Shown: piece by piece, positions 1 through 8,760 of the stretch
Numbering within the stretch: the stretch's first letter is position 1
How the letters are laid out: each line of letters opens with the position of its first letter
Assembly (NCBI RefSeq): GCF_016860545.1
Contig: NZ_BNEB01000003.1
Location: 2,108,001 to 2,172,000 of the forward strand
Direction: 5' to 3'
DNA: 64,000 nucleotides
From: Streptomyces asoensis
GTDB taxonomy: Bacteria; Actinomycetota; Actinomycetes; Streptomycetales; Streptomycetaceae
Program-made: the position numbers and the translations under genes
The notes under the pieces: model-generated
Seen by the model: only the letters and a program-made list of their open reading frames with translations
Databases searched by the model: none
What the model was told of the DNA's origin: nothing

Positions 1-137
1 TCGGCGGCGGCCGCCTCGGCCGTGCGCGCGCTGCGGTGAGCGTCGGAGGCGAGCCGGGCGCAGACGCACGCCGGTGTGCCGTCGTCGGCCCGGCGCGCGC
101 CGCATAACGGGCAGACGTCGTCTTGCGGTTCACTCAC
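1..137 (-). CDS. N-terminal part of a zinc-ribbon protein (runs off the left edge)
   Basis: A frame opens at a GTG at 137 and stays open leftward to the window edge; 45 codons are visible. The visible N-terminus has paired cysteines at residues 9 and 12 (CPLC) and 24 and 26 (CVC), a zinc-ribbon layout, followed by an Ala/Arg-rich stretch. From memory, Streptomyces peptidoglycan-binding-domain proteins often begin with this kind of short Cys-rich head, but the diagnostic domain lies outside the window, so the product name is inference. It is upstream of, and co-directional with, nothing visible; the GH3 gene ends 87 bp to the right. Confidence 0.65.
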   Translation of the reverse strand, partial: MSEPQDDVCPLCGARRADDGTPACVCARLASDAHRSARTAEAAAA

Positions 138-224
138 GGGATGCGCCTCTCGGGGCGGGCCTCCCATCCTATGCAGCCCGTCGCCCCGCCCCCTCCGAAC
201 GACCGGACCGACCCCCGCAGACCC

Positions 225-2540
225 CTACGGGTGCCCGACGGTCACCTCGCAGTGCAGGTGCCGTCCCGGTCCCGTCTCGCGCAGCGGGCCGGTGAGGCGG
301 AGCCGGGCGACCCCCAGCGGGCGGGCGCTGGACGTTGCCAGCCGCAGTTCCAGGTCGCCGGGTTCGACGACCCGGCGCCCCGCGCGGTCGGTGAACGCGG
401 ACAGGTCGGCGTGGAAGCGGAAGGTCACCCGTGCCGCCGCGCCCGCCGCGAGCTCCAGCCGCCGGTACCCGACGAGCCGTACGTCGGGACGCGTCACGCT
501 CGCCACCGGGTCGTGCAGGTACAGCTGCACGACCTCCGCGCCCGCCCGCCCCCCGGTGTTGCGGACCGTGACGGCCAGGTCGTACGAGCCGTCCGTGCCG
601 ATCTCGGCGTCCGGCCCCGAGAAGTCCTCCCATGTGAACTCGGTGTAGGAGCGCCCGTGTCCGAAGGGGTACAGGGGGGTCGGGTCCAGGTTGCTGACCT
701 CGCCCGCCAGGCCCAGCGGCGGCTGGAGGTAGGTCCAGGGCTGCCCGCCGGGCAGGTGCGGCACGCTCACCGGGAGGCGGCCCGAGGGGTTCACCCGGCC
801 GGACAGCACGCCCGCCACCGCGGGGCCGCCCTCTTCGCCGGGGAAGAACGCCTGGACGACGGCCCCGAGCCGGCCGTGCCAGCGGCCGAGCGCGTAGGGC
901 CGGCCGGTGAGCAGCACGAGGACGACGGGGACGCCCGTCGCGACCAGGGCGTCCAGCAGTTCGCCCTGGACGCCGGGCAGGCCGAGGTCGGCCACGTCGC
1001 AGCCCTCGCCCGAGGTGCCCCGGCCGAACAGACCCGCCCGGTCGCCGAGCACGGCCACGCAGACGTCCGCCTCCGAGGCGCGGGCGATGGCCTCCGCGAA
1101 ACCGGACGGGTCCGGGTCCGAGACCCCGCAGCCCTCTGTGAACGTGACCTTCGCGTCGGGGAGTTCCTCCCGCAGCGACTCCAGCACGGTCGGGACGGCG
1201 ATCCCCAGGTCCACCTCGGGGTGGTGGGTGAGGACATGGGAGGGGAAGGAGTAGCAGCCCAGCATCGCCAGCGCGTCCGCCGCCCTCGGGCCCACCACAG
1301 CGACGCGGGTGTCGGGGGCGAGGGGCAGCAGCCCGTCGGGGTTGTCCAGCAGGACCACCGACTCCTCAGCCAGCCTGCGGGCCAGGGCGCGGTTGGCCGG
1401 CGGGTCGAGGTCCACGGGCCCGGCCGACTCGGGCTCCGGCCGCCAGTCCTCGTCCAGCAGGCCCAGTTCGCACTTCTGGAGCAGGACGCGGCGGGCGGCC
1501 CGGTCGATCAGCTCCTCGGGGAGCTCGCCGGCGCGCACGGCCTCCACCAGCTCCTCGCCGTAGTACTTGACGGTGGGCAGCTCGACGTCGATGCCGGCGG
1601 CGAGGGCGAGGTGGGCCGCCTGGACGGGCGTGCCCGCGACCCGGTGCAGGGTCTGGAGGAAACCGATGCCGAAGTAGTCGGCGACCACCGTGCCGGTGAA
1701 GCCCCATTCCTCCCGCAGCAGGCGGGTCAGCAGCTCGGGGTCGGCGGAGGCCGGGACGCCGTCGCGTTCCGTGTAGGCCGCCATCACCGAGCGGGCGCCG
1801 CCCTCGCGCAGCGCCATCTCGAAGGGGGGCAGGGTGACGTCCGCGAACTCGCGTGTCCCGGCCCGCACCGGGGCCAGGTTGCGGGCGCCCGCGGAGGAGG
1901 CGTACCCGGCGAAGTGCTTCAGCGTGGCGACGATCCCGGCGGACTCGAGCCCGCGGACATAGGCCGTGCCGACCGTGCCGACCAGGTACGGGTCCTCGCC
2001 GATCGTCTCCTCCACCCGGCCCCAGCGCGGATCCCGTACGACGTCCAGGACGGGGGCGAGGCCCTGGTGGACACCGACGGCGCGCAGGTCGCGGCCGATC
2101 GCCCGGCCCATCTCCTCCACCAGCGGCGGGTCGAAGGCGGCGCCCCAGGCGAGCGGGACCGGGTAGGCGGTGGCCCGCCAGGCGGTGAAGCCGGCCAGGC
2201 ACTCCTCGTGGGCGACCGCGGGGATGCCGAAGCGGCCGGCCGCGGCGATCTCGCGCTGCGCGCGGGCGAGCGCGCGGGCGCCGAGCGCGGGGTCCACGGG
2301 CGCGGTGCCGAAGGGCCGGGTCAGCTGGCCGAGCCCCCGGGTGATCAGCTCGTCGTAGTCGTCGGCGTGGTCGGCGGTCATGTCGTGCTGGTGCGGGGCG
2401 ACTCCCTCGCCGTCCGTCGCGGCGCCGACCCACACGCCGTACAGCTGGGCGGTCTTCTCCTCCAGGGTCATCCGGGGGAGGAGGTCGTCGACGCGGGCGG
2501 TGGCCGGCAGGGCGGGGTCACGCCAGGGGGCGGTGGTCAT
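225..2540 (-). CDS. Glycoside hydrolase family 3 protein (beta-glucosidase or beta-xylosidase)
   Basis: Encodes 771 aa, a normal length for a three-domain GH3 enzyme that releases sugars from the non-reducing end of beta-linked oligosaccharides. Residues about 20-330 form the GH3 barrel, with a KHF motif near 208-210 and the nucleophile region TVVADYF (Asp288). About 360-590 is the alpha/beta sandwich domain, and about 630-760 is an FnIII-like domain that includes a PLYPFGHGRSYTEF motif. The ATG at 2540 was chosen because the MTTAPWRDP start leads directly into the conserved DDLLPRMTLEEK segment; upstream in-frame sequence looks non-coding. There is no signal peptide, so it is probably cytoplasmic and acts on imported oligosaccharides. 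It is divergent from a LacI regulator and 1.4 kb from a secreted xylanase, which favours xylo-oligosaccharide, although cello-oligosaccharide cannot be excluded. Confidence 0.93.
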   Translation of the reverse strand: MTTAPWRDPALPATARVDDLLPRMTLEEKTAQLYGVWVGAATDGEGVAPHQHDMTADHADDYDELITRGLGQLTRPFGTAPVDPALGARALARAQREIAAAGRFGIPAVAHEECLAGFTAWRATAYPVPLAWGAAFDPPLVEEMGRAIGRDLRAVGVHQGLAPVLDVVRDPRWGRVEETIGEDPYLVGTVGTAYVRGLESAGIVATLKHFAGYASSAGARNLAPVRAGTREFADVTLPPFEMALREGGARSVMAAYTERDGVPASADPELLTRLLREEWGFTGTVVADYFGIGFLQTLHRVAGTPVQAAHLALAAGIDVELPTVKYYGEELVEAVRAGELPEELIDRAARRVLLQKCELGLLDEDWRPEPESAGPVDLDPPANRALARRLAEESVVLLDNPDGLLPLAPDTRVAVVGPRAADALAMLGCYSFPSHVLTHHPEVDLGIAVPTVLESLREELPDAKVTFTEGCGVSDPDPSGFAEAIARASEADVCVAVLGDRAGLFGRGTSGEGCDVADLGLPGVQGELLDALVATGVPVVLVLLTGRPYALGRWHGRLGAVVQAFFPGEEGGPAVAGVLSGRVNPSGRLPVSVPHLPGGQPWTYLQPPLGLAGEVSNLDPTPLYPFGHGRSYTEFTWEDFSGPDAEIGTDGSYDLAVTVRNTGGRAGAEVVQLYLHDPVASVTRPDVRLVGYRRLELAAGAAARVTFRFHADLSAFTDRAGRRVVEPGDLELRLATSSARPLGVARLRLTGPLRETGPGRHLHCEVTVGHP

Positions 2541-2600
2541 GAAACTCCTGTCAGAGGTCGGTGAGCCACCAGGTGGACAATCGGTACGGACAGCGAGGCG

Positions 2601-2632
2601 CGAATGTTTCGGACTGTACTTCGAATGTTCCG
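2601..2632. promoter_or_regulatory. Two operator-like CGAA-N3-TTCG repeats between GH3 and lacI
   Basis: CGAATGTTTCG at 2601-2611 and CGAATGTTCCG at 2622-2632 are near-identical dyads exactly 21 bp apart, about two helical turns, in the 151-bp gap between the divergent GH3 and LacI genes. The form resembles the inverted repeats reported for Streptomyces xylan regulators such as BxlR. The same dyad recurs upstream of the xylanase at 3916-3926. The regulator assignment is inference. Confidence 0.65.
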
Positions 2633-2655
2633 GGAACCTATGGCGTCGACATGGG

Positions 2656-2684
2656 TTCGTCAAGAGGTCGCGTGGCGATACGAT
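2656..2684 (+). promoter_or_regulatory. Possible leaderless promoter of the LacI gene
   Basis: TACGAT at 2679-2684 fits a -10 box and ends 7 nt before the ATG at 2692. There is no Shine-Dalgarno sequence before that ATG, so the transcript may begin at the start codon. The -35 candidate TTCGTC (2656-2661, 17-nt spacer) is weak. Confidence 0.4.
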
Positions 2685-2691
2685 CGCCGCC

Positions 2692-3750
2692 ATGACACCC
2701 TCGGAGCCCGTGGAAACGCGGACAGAAGCGCGGCCGACACAGACCGCGACGCTCGCGGAGATCGCTCGTGAGGCCGGCGTATCCGCGCCGACTGTTTCGA
2801 AGGTCCTCAACGGCCGGGCCGACGTCGCCCCCTCCACCCGCACCCGTGTCGAGGAGCTGCTGCGCGCCCACGGCTACCGGCGCCGCCGGGCCGAGGCCAC
2901 CCGCTCGCCGCTGATCGACGTGGTCTTCCACGAGCTGGAGAGCGCCTGGGCGATGGAGGTCATCCGGGGCGTGGAGAACGTGGCGCGCGACGCCGGGCTG
3001 AGCGTCGTCCTCAGCGAGAGCGCCGGTCGGCTCACGCCCGGGCGGACCTGGGCCGACCAGGTCGCCGCCCGCCGCCCGCACGGGGTGGTGCTGGTCCTCT
3101 CGGGGCTCGACGAGTCCCAGCGGGCGCTGCTCACCAGCCGCTCCATCCCGTTCGTGGTCATGGACCCGGCCGGCGACCCGGGCGCCGAGGTGCCGTCCAT
3201 CGGGGCGACCAACTGGCAGGGCGGCCTCGCCGCGACCCGGCACCTGGTCGAGCTGGGGCACCGGCGGATCGGGGCGATCAGCGGGCCGCCGCAGATCATG
3301 TGCAGCCGCGCCCGGATCGACGGCTACCGGGCCGCGCTGGAGACCGCCGGGCTGCCGGTCGACCCCGGGCTGATCAAGACCGGCGACTTCCACCACGAGA
3401 CCGGCTACCGGCTCGGCCGTGAGCTCCTCGACCGCCCCGACCGGCCCACCGCCGTCTTCGCGGGCAACGACCTCCAGGCGCTCGGCTTCTACGAGGCAGC
3501 CCGCGAGCTGGGGCTGCGGATCCCGGAGGACGTGAGCGTGGTCGGCTTCGACGACCTGCCGGTGGCGCGCTGGGTGGGGCCGCCGCTGACGACCGTGCGC
3601 CAGCCGCTGACGGAGATGGCCGAGGCGGCGGCCCGGCTGGTGCTGGAGCTGGCGCGCTCGACCTCCCGGGAGGGGCCGGCGGCGACCCGGGTCGAGCTGG
3701 CGACGAGCCTGGTGGTGCGGGCGAGCACCGCGGCCCCACCCGCCCAGTAG
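2692..3750 (+). CDS. LacI-family transcriptional regulator
   Basis: Encodes 352 aa, the usual LacI/GalR length. An N-terminal helix-turn-helix covers about residues 18-65 (TLAEIAREAGVSAPTVSKVLNGR), and a periplasmic-binding-protein-like sugar-sensing domain fills about 75-350, with VVGFDDLPVARW near its end. The ATG at 2692 gives a short tail before the HTH, as in the family. It is divergent from the GH3 gene and upstream of the xylanase. The shared CGAA-N3-TTCG motif in both control regions makes it the likely repressor of both, released by a xylo- or cello-oligosaccharide. A lysine in HTH helix 2 context (TVSKVL) and the full effector domain are intact. Ligand identity cannot be read from the sequence. 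Confidence 0.92.
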   Translation: MTPSEPVETRTEARPTQTATLAEIAREAGVSAPTVSKVLNGRADVAPSTRTRVEELLRAHGYRRRRAEATRSPLIDVVFHELESAWAMEVIRGVENVARDAGLSVVLSESAGRLTPGRTWADQVAARRPHGVVLVLSGLDESQRALLTSRSIPFVVMDPAGDPGAEVPSIGATNWQGGLAATRHLVELGHRRIGAISGPPQIMCSRARIDGYRAALETAGLPVDPGLIKTGDFHHETGYRLGRELLDRPDRPTAVFAGNDLQALGFYEAARELGLRIPEDVSVVGFDDLPVARWVGPPLTTVRQPLTEMAEAAARLVLELARSTSREGPAATRVELATSLVVRASTAAPPAQ

Positions 3751-3790
3751 GCGGCTGGCGGCTGGGGGCTGGCGGCAGCCGGTGGCGGTC

Positions 3791-3832
3791 GGTAGGGCGT
3801 GGGTGGCGGCCGGTGGGGCGTGGGTGGCCGCA
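3791..3832. repeat. Two tandem imperfect 21-bp GGT(A/G)GGGCGTGGGTGGC units
   Basis: Two adjacent imperfect 21-bp copies (3791-3811 and 3812-3832) lie in a G/T-skewed low-complexity stretch between lacI and the xylanase promoter. No function is apparent. Confidence 0.6.
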
Positions 3833-3903
3833 GGGCTGCCCGTGGCCGGAAGTTGACGTATTGACGGGTGTGGCGGACACCCCCACACTCCTCCGAAGTC
3901 AAT

Positions 3904-3926
3904 CGGTTGAACAACCGAAACTTTCG
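3904..3926. promoter_or_regulatory. Xylanase operator region: CGGTTG-AA-CAACCG overlapping CGAAACTTTCG
   Basis: CGAAACTTTCG (3916-3926) is a perfect CGAA-N3-TTCG dyad, extended to 13 bp as CCGAAACTTTCGG (3915-3927). It overlaps the ribosome-binding site GGAGG (3926-3930). A second inverted repeat, CGGTTG-AA-CAACCG (3904-3917), overlaps its left end. The GAAACTTTC element has been described upstream of Streptomyces xylanase genes. Binding here would block the leader and translation-initiation region. Confidence 0.7.
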
Positions 3927-3938
3927 GAGGTACCCGCC

Positions 3939-5294
3939 ATGAGATCCTCCAGTCCATCGTTCCGTGCACGTCTCGCCGCTCTGCTCGCCGGGGCCGCCAC
4001 CGTCGGCGCCCTTCTGACCGGGGCGGCGCACGCCGCCGACACCCCGCTGCGCGACCTCGGCGCCGCCAAGGGCAAGGTCATCGGCACGGCGGTCACCGGT
4101 TCCAGACTCACCGGGACCTATGGCGACCTCGCCGGGGCCCAGTTCAGCTCCCTGACCCCCGGCAACGCCATGAAGTGGGGCTCGGTGGAGCCGGTCCGGA
4201 ACTCCTTCGACTGGGCGGAGGCCGACCAGATCGTGGCCTTCGCGCAGGCGCACGGCCAGCAGGTGCGCGGTCACACCCTCGTCTGGCACAGCCAGAACCC
4301 GAGCTGGCTGACGAACGGCAGCTGGACCTCCGCCCAGCTCGGCACCCTGCTCCAGAACCACATCGCCACCGAGGCCGGCCGCTACAAGGGGAAGATCGCC
4401 GCCTGGGACGTCGTCAACGAGCCCTTCAACGAGGACGGCACCTACCGCTCGACCCTCTGGTACGACGGCCTCGGCGCCGACTACATCGCGAACGCCCTGA
4501 CCTGGGCGCGGGCCGCCGACCCGGCCGCGAAGCTCTACGTCAACGACTACAACGTGGAGGGCGTCAACGCGAAGTCGACCGCCCTGTACAACCTGGTCAG
4601 GTCGCTGAAGGAGCGGGGCGTCCCGATCGACGGGGTCGGCCTCCAGGCCCACCTCGTCGTGGGGCAGGTCCCCTCGACCCTCCAGCAGAACATCCAGCGC
4701 TTCGCCGACCTGGGCGTGGACGTGGCGATCACCGAGCTGGACGCCCGGATGACGCTCCCGTCGGACAGCGCCGAGCTGGCCCAGCAGAAGGCCGACTACA
4801 AGGCGGTCACCGCGGCCTGCGCGGCGGTGGCGCGCTGCGTCAACCTCACGGTCTGGGGCTTCACCGACTCGGACTCCTGGGTCGAGAGCACCTTCCCGGG
4901 GCAGGGGGCAGCGACGCCGTACGACGCGAACTACGCGCCGAAACCGGCGTACTACGGCATCGCGGAGGCCCTGGGCGGCACGACGACACCGCCGCAGACC
5001 GGCGCGTGCACGGCGTCGTACGGCGTGGGCAGCCAGTGGAACACCGGGTTCACCGGGAACGTGACGATCTCCTGCTCGGGTGCCGCGCTGTCCTCCTGGA
5101 AGGTCACCTGGACGTACGGCGCGGGCCAGCAGATCACCCAGGCCTGGAACGCGAACTGCACCCAGTCCGGGGCCGCCGTCACCTGCGTGAACGCCTCGTA
5201 CAACGGCTCGGTGCCGGACGGCGGTTCGGTGTCCTTCGGGTTCAACGCGAGCTGGAGCGGCAGCAATCCGGTGCCGGTGGTGACCCTGGGCTGA
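3939..5294 (+). CDS. Secreted endo-1,4-beta-xylanase, GH10 with C-terminal CBM2
   Basis: Encodes 451 aa. A signal peptide occupies about residues 1-33, with a probable cleavage after AHA. The GH10 barrel spans about 37-345; the acid/base Glu161 lies in WDVVNEPF and the nucleophile Glu266 in ITELDAR. After a short linker, about 352-451 is a carbohydrate-binding module of family 2, with paired cysteines and the NTGFTGNVTI motif. The enzyme cuts internal beta-1,4-xylosidic bonds in xylan outside the cell. The ATG at 3939 has a strong GGAGG ribosome-binding site 8 nt upstream. The operator overlapping that site, shared with the GH3/lacI gap, points to repression by the neighbouring LacI protein. 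Confidence 0.95.
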   Translation: MRSSSPSFRARLAALLAGAATVGALLTGAAHAADTPLRDLGAAKGKVIGTAVTGSRLTGTYGDLAGAQFSSLTPGNAMKWGSVEPVRNSFDWAEADQIVAFAQAHGQQVRGHTLVWHSQNPSWLTNGSWTSAQLGTLLQNHIATEAGRYKGKIAAWDVVNEPFNEDGTYRSTLWYDGLGADYIANALTWARAADPAAKLYVNDYNVEGVNAKSTALYNLVRSLKERGVPIDGVGLQAHLVVGQVPSTLQQNIQRFADLGVDVAITELDARMTLPSDSAELAQQKADYKAVTAACAAVARCVNLTVWGFTDSDSWVESTFPGQGAATPYDANYAPKPAYYGIAEALGGTTTPPQTGACTASYGVGSQWNTGFTGNVTISCSGAALSSWKVTWTYGAGQQITQAWNANCTQSGAAVTCVNASYNGSVPDGGSVSFGFNASWSGSNPVPVVTLG

Positions 5295-5411
5295 CGGTCT
5301 GCGGTGCCGACGGCGGCTCCGCGCCCGGGGAGCATGAGATTTCCACGAGAAATACTCCACGGGGCCGCCGTCCTAACAGTGCGCTCATAATTCGGACTTA
5401 CGTTCCTGTCC

Positions 5412-6515
5412 GTGACGCGACACGAGGCACAGGACGACGCGGGCGCAGGAACGGACACCGGGACGGGCCGCGGGACGGACACCGCTCCGGCCGGTCCTGC
5501 CGGGCGGCGGGCGAGGGCGCTGAAAGCCGCCGGGCTCACCCTGGCCGCCGTCCTGGTGGCGGGCGCCGCGACGGCGGGCTGGGCGTACTGGCACCTCAAC
5601 GGCAACATCAAGAGCGTCGACATCGACAACGCGCTCGGTGACAACCGTCCCGCGCGGGCGGTCACCACCCCGTCCCCGTCCGGATCGGCGTCCGCCTCCC
5701 CGCTGCCCACCGGGGCGGTGAACATCCTGGTGCTCGGCTCCGACTCGCGCAGCGGCAAGGAGAACCAGGAGCTGGGCGGCGGCGACAGCACCGGCGCCCG
5801 CTCCGACACCGCGATGGTCGTGCACGTCGACGCCGGCCGTACGACGGCCACCGTCGTCTCCGTGCCGCGCGACACCCTGGTCACCCGCCCCGCGTGCCCG
5901 TTGCCGGGCGGTGGTTCCACGGGGGTCGCGTACGGCGTCATGTTCAACACCGCCTACTCGGTCGGCGGTCCGGTCTGCGCCGTGAAGACGGTCGAGGCGA
6001 TGACCGACGTCCGCATGGACCACTACGTCGAGGTCGACTTCTCGGGCTTCGCGAAGCTCGTCGACGCGCTCGGCGGGGTCACCGTCACCACCGGCGAGGA
6101 CATCGACGACGACGACAGCCACCTGCACCTCGCGGCCGGCACCCACCGGCTGGACGGCACCCGGGCCCTCGCCCTGGCCCGCACCCGGCACGGCATAGGC
6201 GACGGCAGCGACCTCGGCCGCATAGGCCTCCAGCAGAACCTGGTGAAGGCCCTGCTCCGGCAGATCGCCTCCACCGACCTGCTGACCTCCCCCACCCGGC
6301 TCTACACGGTCGCCGACGCGGTCACCGGCAGCCTCACCACGGACACCGGCCTCGACTCCCTGGCCGAACTGACCGATCTGGCCCGGAGCCTGGAGGGCCT
6401 GTCGGCCACGGGCCTGACGACGGTGACCATGCCCGTCGTGGCGGCCCCTTCCGATCCCAACCGGGTGGTGGCCCAGGAACCGGCCGCGAGCGCTCTGTGG
6501 AAGTCCCTGCGCTGA
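5412..6515 (+). CDS. LytR-CpsA-Psr (LCP) family cell-wall ligase
   Basis: Encodes 367 aa with a short cytoplasmic N-terminus, one membrane segment at about residues 35-58 and an extracytoplasmic LCP domain at about 100-330. LCP landmarks are the VNILVLGSDSR stretch, the SDTAMVVHVD segment, VPRDTLV, and the late RTRHGIGDGSDLGRIGLQQ motif that supplies arginines contacting the polyprenyl pyrophosphate lipid. Members of the family transfer wall glycopolymers from the lipid carrier to peptidoglycan. The start is a GTG at 5412. The gene stands alone, preceded by a 117-bp gap that contains an inverted pair ACGGCGGC/GCCGCCGT and no clear promoter. Substrate cannot be deduced. Confidence 0.9.
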   Translation: MTRHEAQDDAGAGTDTGTGRGTDTAPAGPAGRRARALKAAGLTLAAVLVAGAATAGWAYWHLNGNIKSVDIDNALGDNRPARAVTTPSPSGSASASPLPTGAVNILVLGSDSRSGKENQELGGGDSTGARSDTAMVVHVDAGRTTATVVSVPRDTLVTRPACPLPGGGSTGVAYGVMFNTAYSVGGPVCAVKTVEAMTDVRMDHYVEVDFSGFAKLVDALGGVTVTTGEDIDDDDSHLHLAAGTHRLDGTRALALARTRHGIGDGSDLGRIGLQQNLVKALLRQIASTDLLTSPTRLYTVADAVTGSLTTDTGLDSLAELTDLARSLEGLSATGLTTVTMPVVAAPSDPNRVVAQEPAASALWKSLR

Positions 6516-6632
6516 GGCCGCCGGGACGGCCCCGAAAAGAATTCCGGCGACGGTGTCGATCCGGGCCGGCGCCGTTCGACGCAGGGGTGAGAGGCCGGGA
6601 AGGACCCGGCCCACCGCACCCGAGGAGTCACC

Positions 6633-6989
6633 ATGCCCCGTTACCTGTCGCTCGTGAGGATCGACGAGGCCACCGCCCCCGCCGAGGGCCCGAGCCCCGA
6701 GCTGATGCAGCGGATGGGCGAGCTGATCGAGGAGATCACCAAGGCCGGTGTGATGCTCCAGACCGAGGGGCTGACCCCCACCGCGCAGGGCGCCCGCGTG
6801 CACTACGAGGGGGGCCGGATCTCCGTCACCGACGGACCCTTCACCGAGTCCAAAGAGGCCGTCGGCGGCTACGCGATCATGCAGTGCAAGGACCGGGCCG
6901 AGGCGATCGAGTGGACGAAGCGGTTCCTCAAGGTCCACGAGGAGTTCTGGACCGTCACCTGTGAGGTGCGGGAGATCGCCGAGGGCTGA
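6633..6989 (+). CDS. YCII/DGPF-domain protein (ECF42 partner type)
   Basis: Encodes 118 aa forming a single YCII-related domain with the diagnostic DGPFTESKEAVGGYAI motif at about residues 69-84. The biochemical role of DGPF proteins is not established; they are the near-constant neighbours of ECF42 sigma factors, the gene that follows here. Start: ATG at 6633 preceded by GAGGAG, 4 nt from the start codon. The 67-bp gap to the sigma gene start suggests co-transcription. Regulation by the adjacent sigma factor is typical for the group, but a specific promoter was not identified. Confidence 0.85.
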   Translation: MPRYLSLVRIDEATAPAEGPSPELMQRMGELIEEITKAGVMLQTEGLTPTAQGARVHYEGGRISVTDGPFTESKEAVGGYAIMQCKDRAEAIEWTKRFLKVHEEFWTVTCEVREIAEG

Positions 6990-7056
6990 GCGGTCCCCGG
7001 CGCGCGCCGGGGCGTTCCTTGGTCCGGGCGGGTGCCGGGGTGTTCGATGGTGGGTT

Positions 7057-8508
7057 GTGGAACAACGCCCCACCGACACCCCCCGGCCCCCCGACCCCGC
7101 CGACGCCCCCGGCCCCACCCCGGAGCCCGGCCCACCCGGTGACGCCGAGCCCGCCCGCGCCCCCGGTCCTGTCCGCGACGCCGGTCCTGTCCCCGCACCC
7201 GGGCGGCCCGGCGGCCCCGGGCCCGCCCACGAACCCGGGTCCGTTTCCGGTGGCCGGTCGGGTCCGGATCCGCGTGTGGCGATCGAGACCGTGTTCCGGC
7301 TCGAGTCGCCGCGGGTCATCGCCGCCGTCGCACGGGTCGTGCGGGACGTCGGCATCGCCGAGGAACTGGCGCAGGACGCCCTGGTCGCCGCGCTGGAGCA
7401 GTGGCCGCGCGACGGGGTGCCGGACAACCCCGGCGCCTGGCTCACCGCCACCGCCCGGCACCGTGCCGTCGACCTGGTCCGGCGCCGGGAGAACTACGCC
7501 CGCAAGCTCCAGGAGATCGGCCGGAACCTGGACCCGGTGGCCTCGCCGGAGGAGCCCGCCGACCCCGACGCCATCGACGACGACCTGCTCCGGCTCGTCT
7601 TCACCGCCTGCCACCCCGTGCTGTCCGCCGAGGCCCGCACCGCGCTCACCCTGCGCCTGCTCGGCGGGCTGAGCACACCCGAGATCGCCCGCGCCTTCCT
7701 GGTCCCCGAGGCGACCGTGGCCCAGCGCATCGTGCGCGCGAAGAAGACGCTGGCCACCAGGAACATCGCCTTCGAGGTGCCGTACGGACCCGACCGCGAG
7801 GCCCGTCTGGGCTCGGTCCTCGACGTCATCTACCTGATCTTCAACGAGGGGTACGCGGCCACCGCCGGCGACGACTATCTGCGCCCCGCGCTGTGCGAGG
7901 ACGCGCTGCGGCTGGCCAGGCAGCTGGCGGCGCTGATGCCGAAGGAGCCGGAGGTGCACGCCCTCGCCTCCCTGCTGGAGTTCCAGGCGTCCCGCACGGC
8001 CGCCCGTACCGCCGCGGACGGCAGTCCCGTCCTCCTGGAGGACCAGGACCGCCGCCGCTGGAACCGCATGCTCGTCGCCAGGGGCATCGCCGCCCTCGAC
8101 CGGGCCGGCGCCACCGCGACGGGCGCTCCCGGCCCCTACGCCCTCCAGGCCGCCGTGGCCGCCTGTCACGCGCACGCCCGCACCTACGAGGACACCGACT
8201 GGAAGACCATCGCCACCCTCTACGGGCTGCTCGCCCTGCGGACACCGTCCCCGATCGTCGAGCTCAACCGCGCGGTCGCCGTGTCCATGGCGGACGGGCC
8301 GGGACCGGCCCTGGAGATCGTCGACGGCCTCGCCGGCGAACCGGCCCTGCGCGACTACCACCTCCTCCCCAGCGTCCGCGGCGACCTGCTGCTGCGACTG
8401 GGCCGGCCGGCGGAGGCGAGGCCCGAGTTCGAACGGGCGGCGGAGCTGACGGGCAACGAGCGGGAGCGCGCACTGCTGCGTGCGCGGGCCGAAGGATGCC
8501 GCGATTGA
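7057..8508 (+). CDS. ECF42-group RNA polymerase sigma factor with C-terminal extension
   Basis: Encodes 483 aa from the GTG at 7057. About residues 75-140 carry sigma region 2 (AEELAQDALVAALEQW) and about 180-240 carry region 4 (LGGLSTPEIARAFLVPEATVAQRIVRAKK). The remaining approximately 240 residues form the long alpha-helical C-terminal extension characteristic of ECF42, which is thought to take the regulatory place of an anti-sigma factor. The first 70 residues are almost entirely Pro/Gly/Ala. The true start could instead be the GTG at 7276 (VAIETVFRL), which would remove that tail; codon bias does not settle it. It directly follows the DGPF gene, the standard ECF42 context. Confidence 0.88.
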   Translation: MEQRPTDTPRPPDPADAPGPTPEPGPPGDAEPARAPGPVRDAGPVPAPGRPGGPGPAHEPGSVSGGRSGPDPRVAIETVFRLESPRVIAAVARVVRDVGIAEELAQDALVAALEQWPRDGVPDNPGAWLTATARHRAVDLVRRRENYARKLQEIGRNLDPVASPEEPADPDAIDDDLLRLVFTACHPVLSAEARTALTLRLLGGLSTPEIARAFLVPEATVAQRIVRAKKTLATRNIAFEVPYGPDREARLGSVLDVIYLIFNEGYAATAGDDYLRPALCEDALRLARQLAALMPKEPEVHALASLLEFQASRTAARTAADGSPVLLEDQDRRRWNRMLVARGIAALDRAGATATGAPGPYALQAAVAACHAHARTYEDTDWKTIATLYGLLALRTPSPIVELNRAVAVSMADGPGPALEIVDGLAGEPALRDYHLLPSVRGDLLLRLGRPAEARPEFERAAELTGNERERALLRARAEGCRD

Positions 8509-8639
8509 TCCAGGCCGAGGTCCGGGCCGGCGTCCGGGCCGATGTCCGGCCCGGCGGATCTCACCGGCACGCCCGCAAGTTCGCACATGTGTGGCGCGTA
8601 AATCCGTTCCCATCGGGGTGACGCAGACCTAGAGTGATC

Positions 8640-8667
8640 CGGCCGCTGTGAAACATCTGTGCGGCCG
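8640..8667. terminator. Stem-loop CGGCCGC-N14-GCGGCCG after the sigma gene
   Basis: A perfect 7-bp inverted repeat with a 14-nt loop lies 131 bp downstream of the sigma factor stop. It has no T-run. It may be a weak terminator or a site in the leader of the next gene. Confidence 0.35.
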
Positions 8668-8760
8668 ACGGTCAGGCGACGGGGGACGGCGCCGACCGGG
8701 CCCGCAGCGCGGCTCCACCGACATCATCGCGACATCACGTGATCCCCGGGGGTCGACAAC

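Noticed and set aside
123-2564. 813-codon plus-strand frame opposite the GH3 gene
   Set aside because: Shadow of a high-GC gene; its translation lacks any family motif while the minus strand encodes a complete GH3 enzyme.
7057-7275. Separate small Pro-rich gene before the sigma factor
   Set aside because: It is in frame with the sigma factor without a stop, so it is either an N-terminal tail or untranslated leader.
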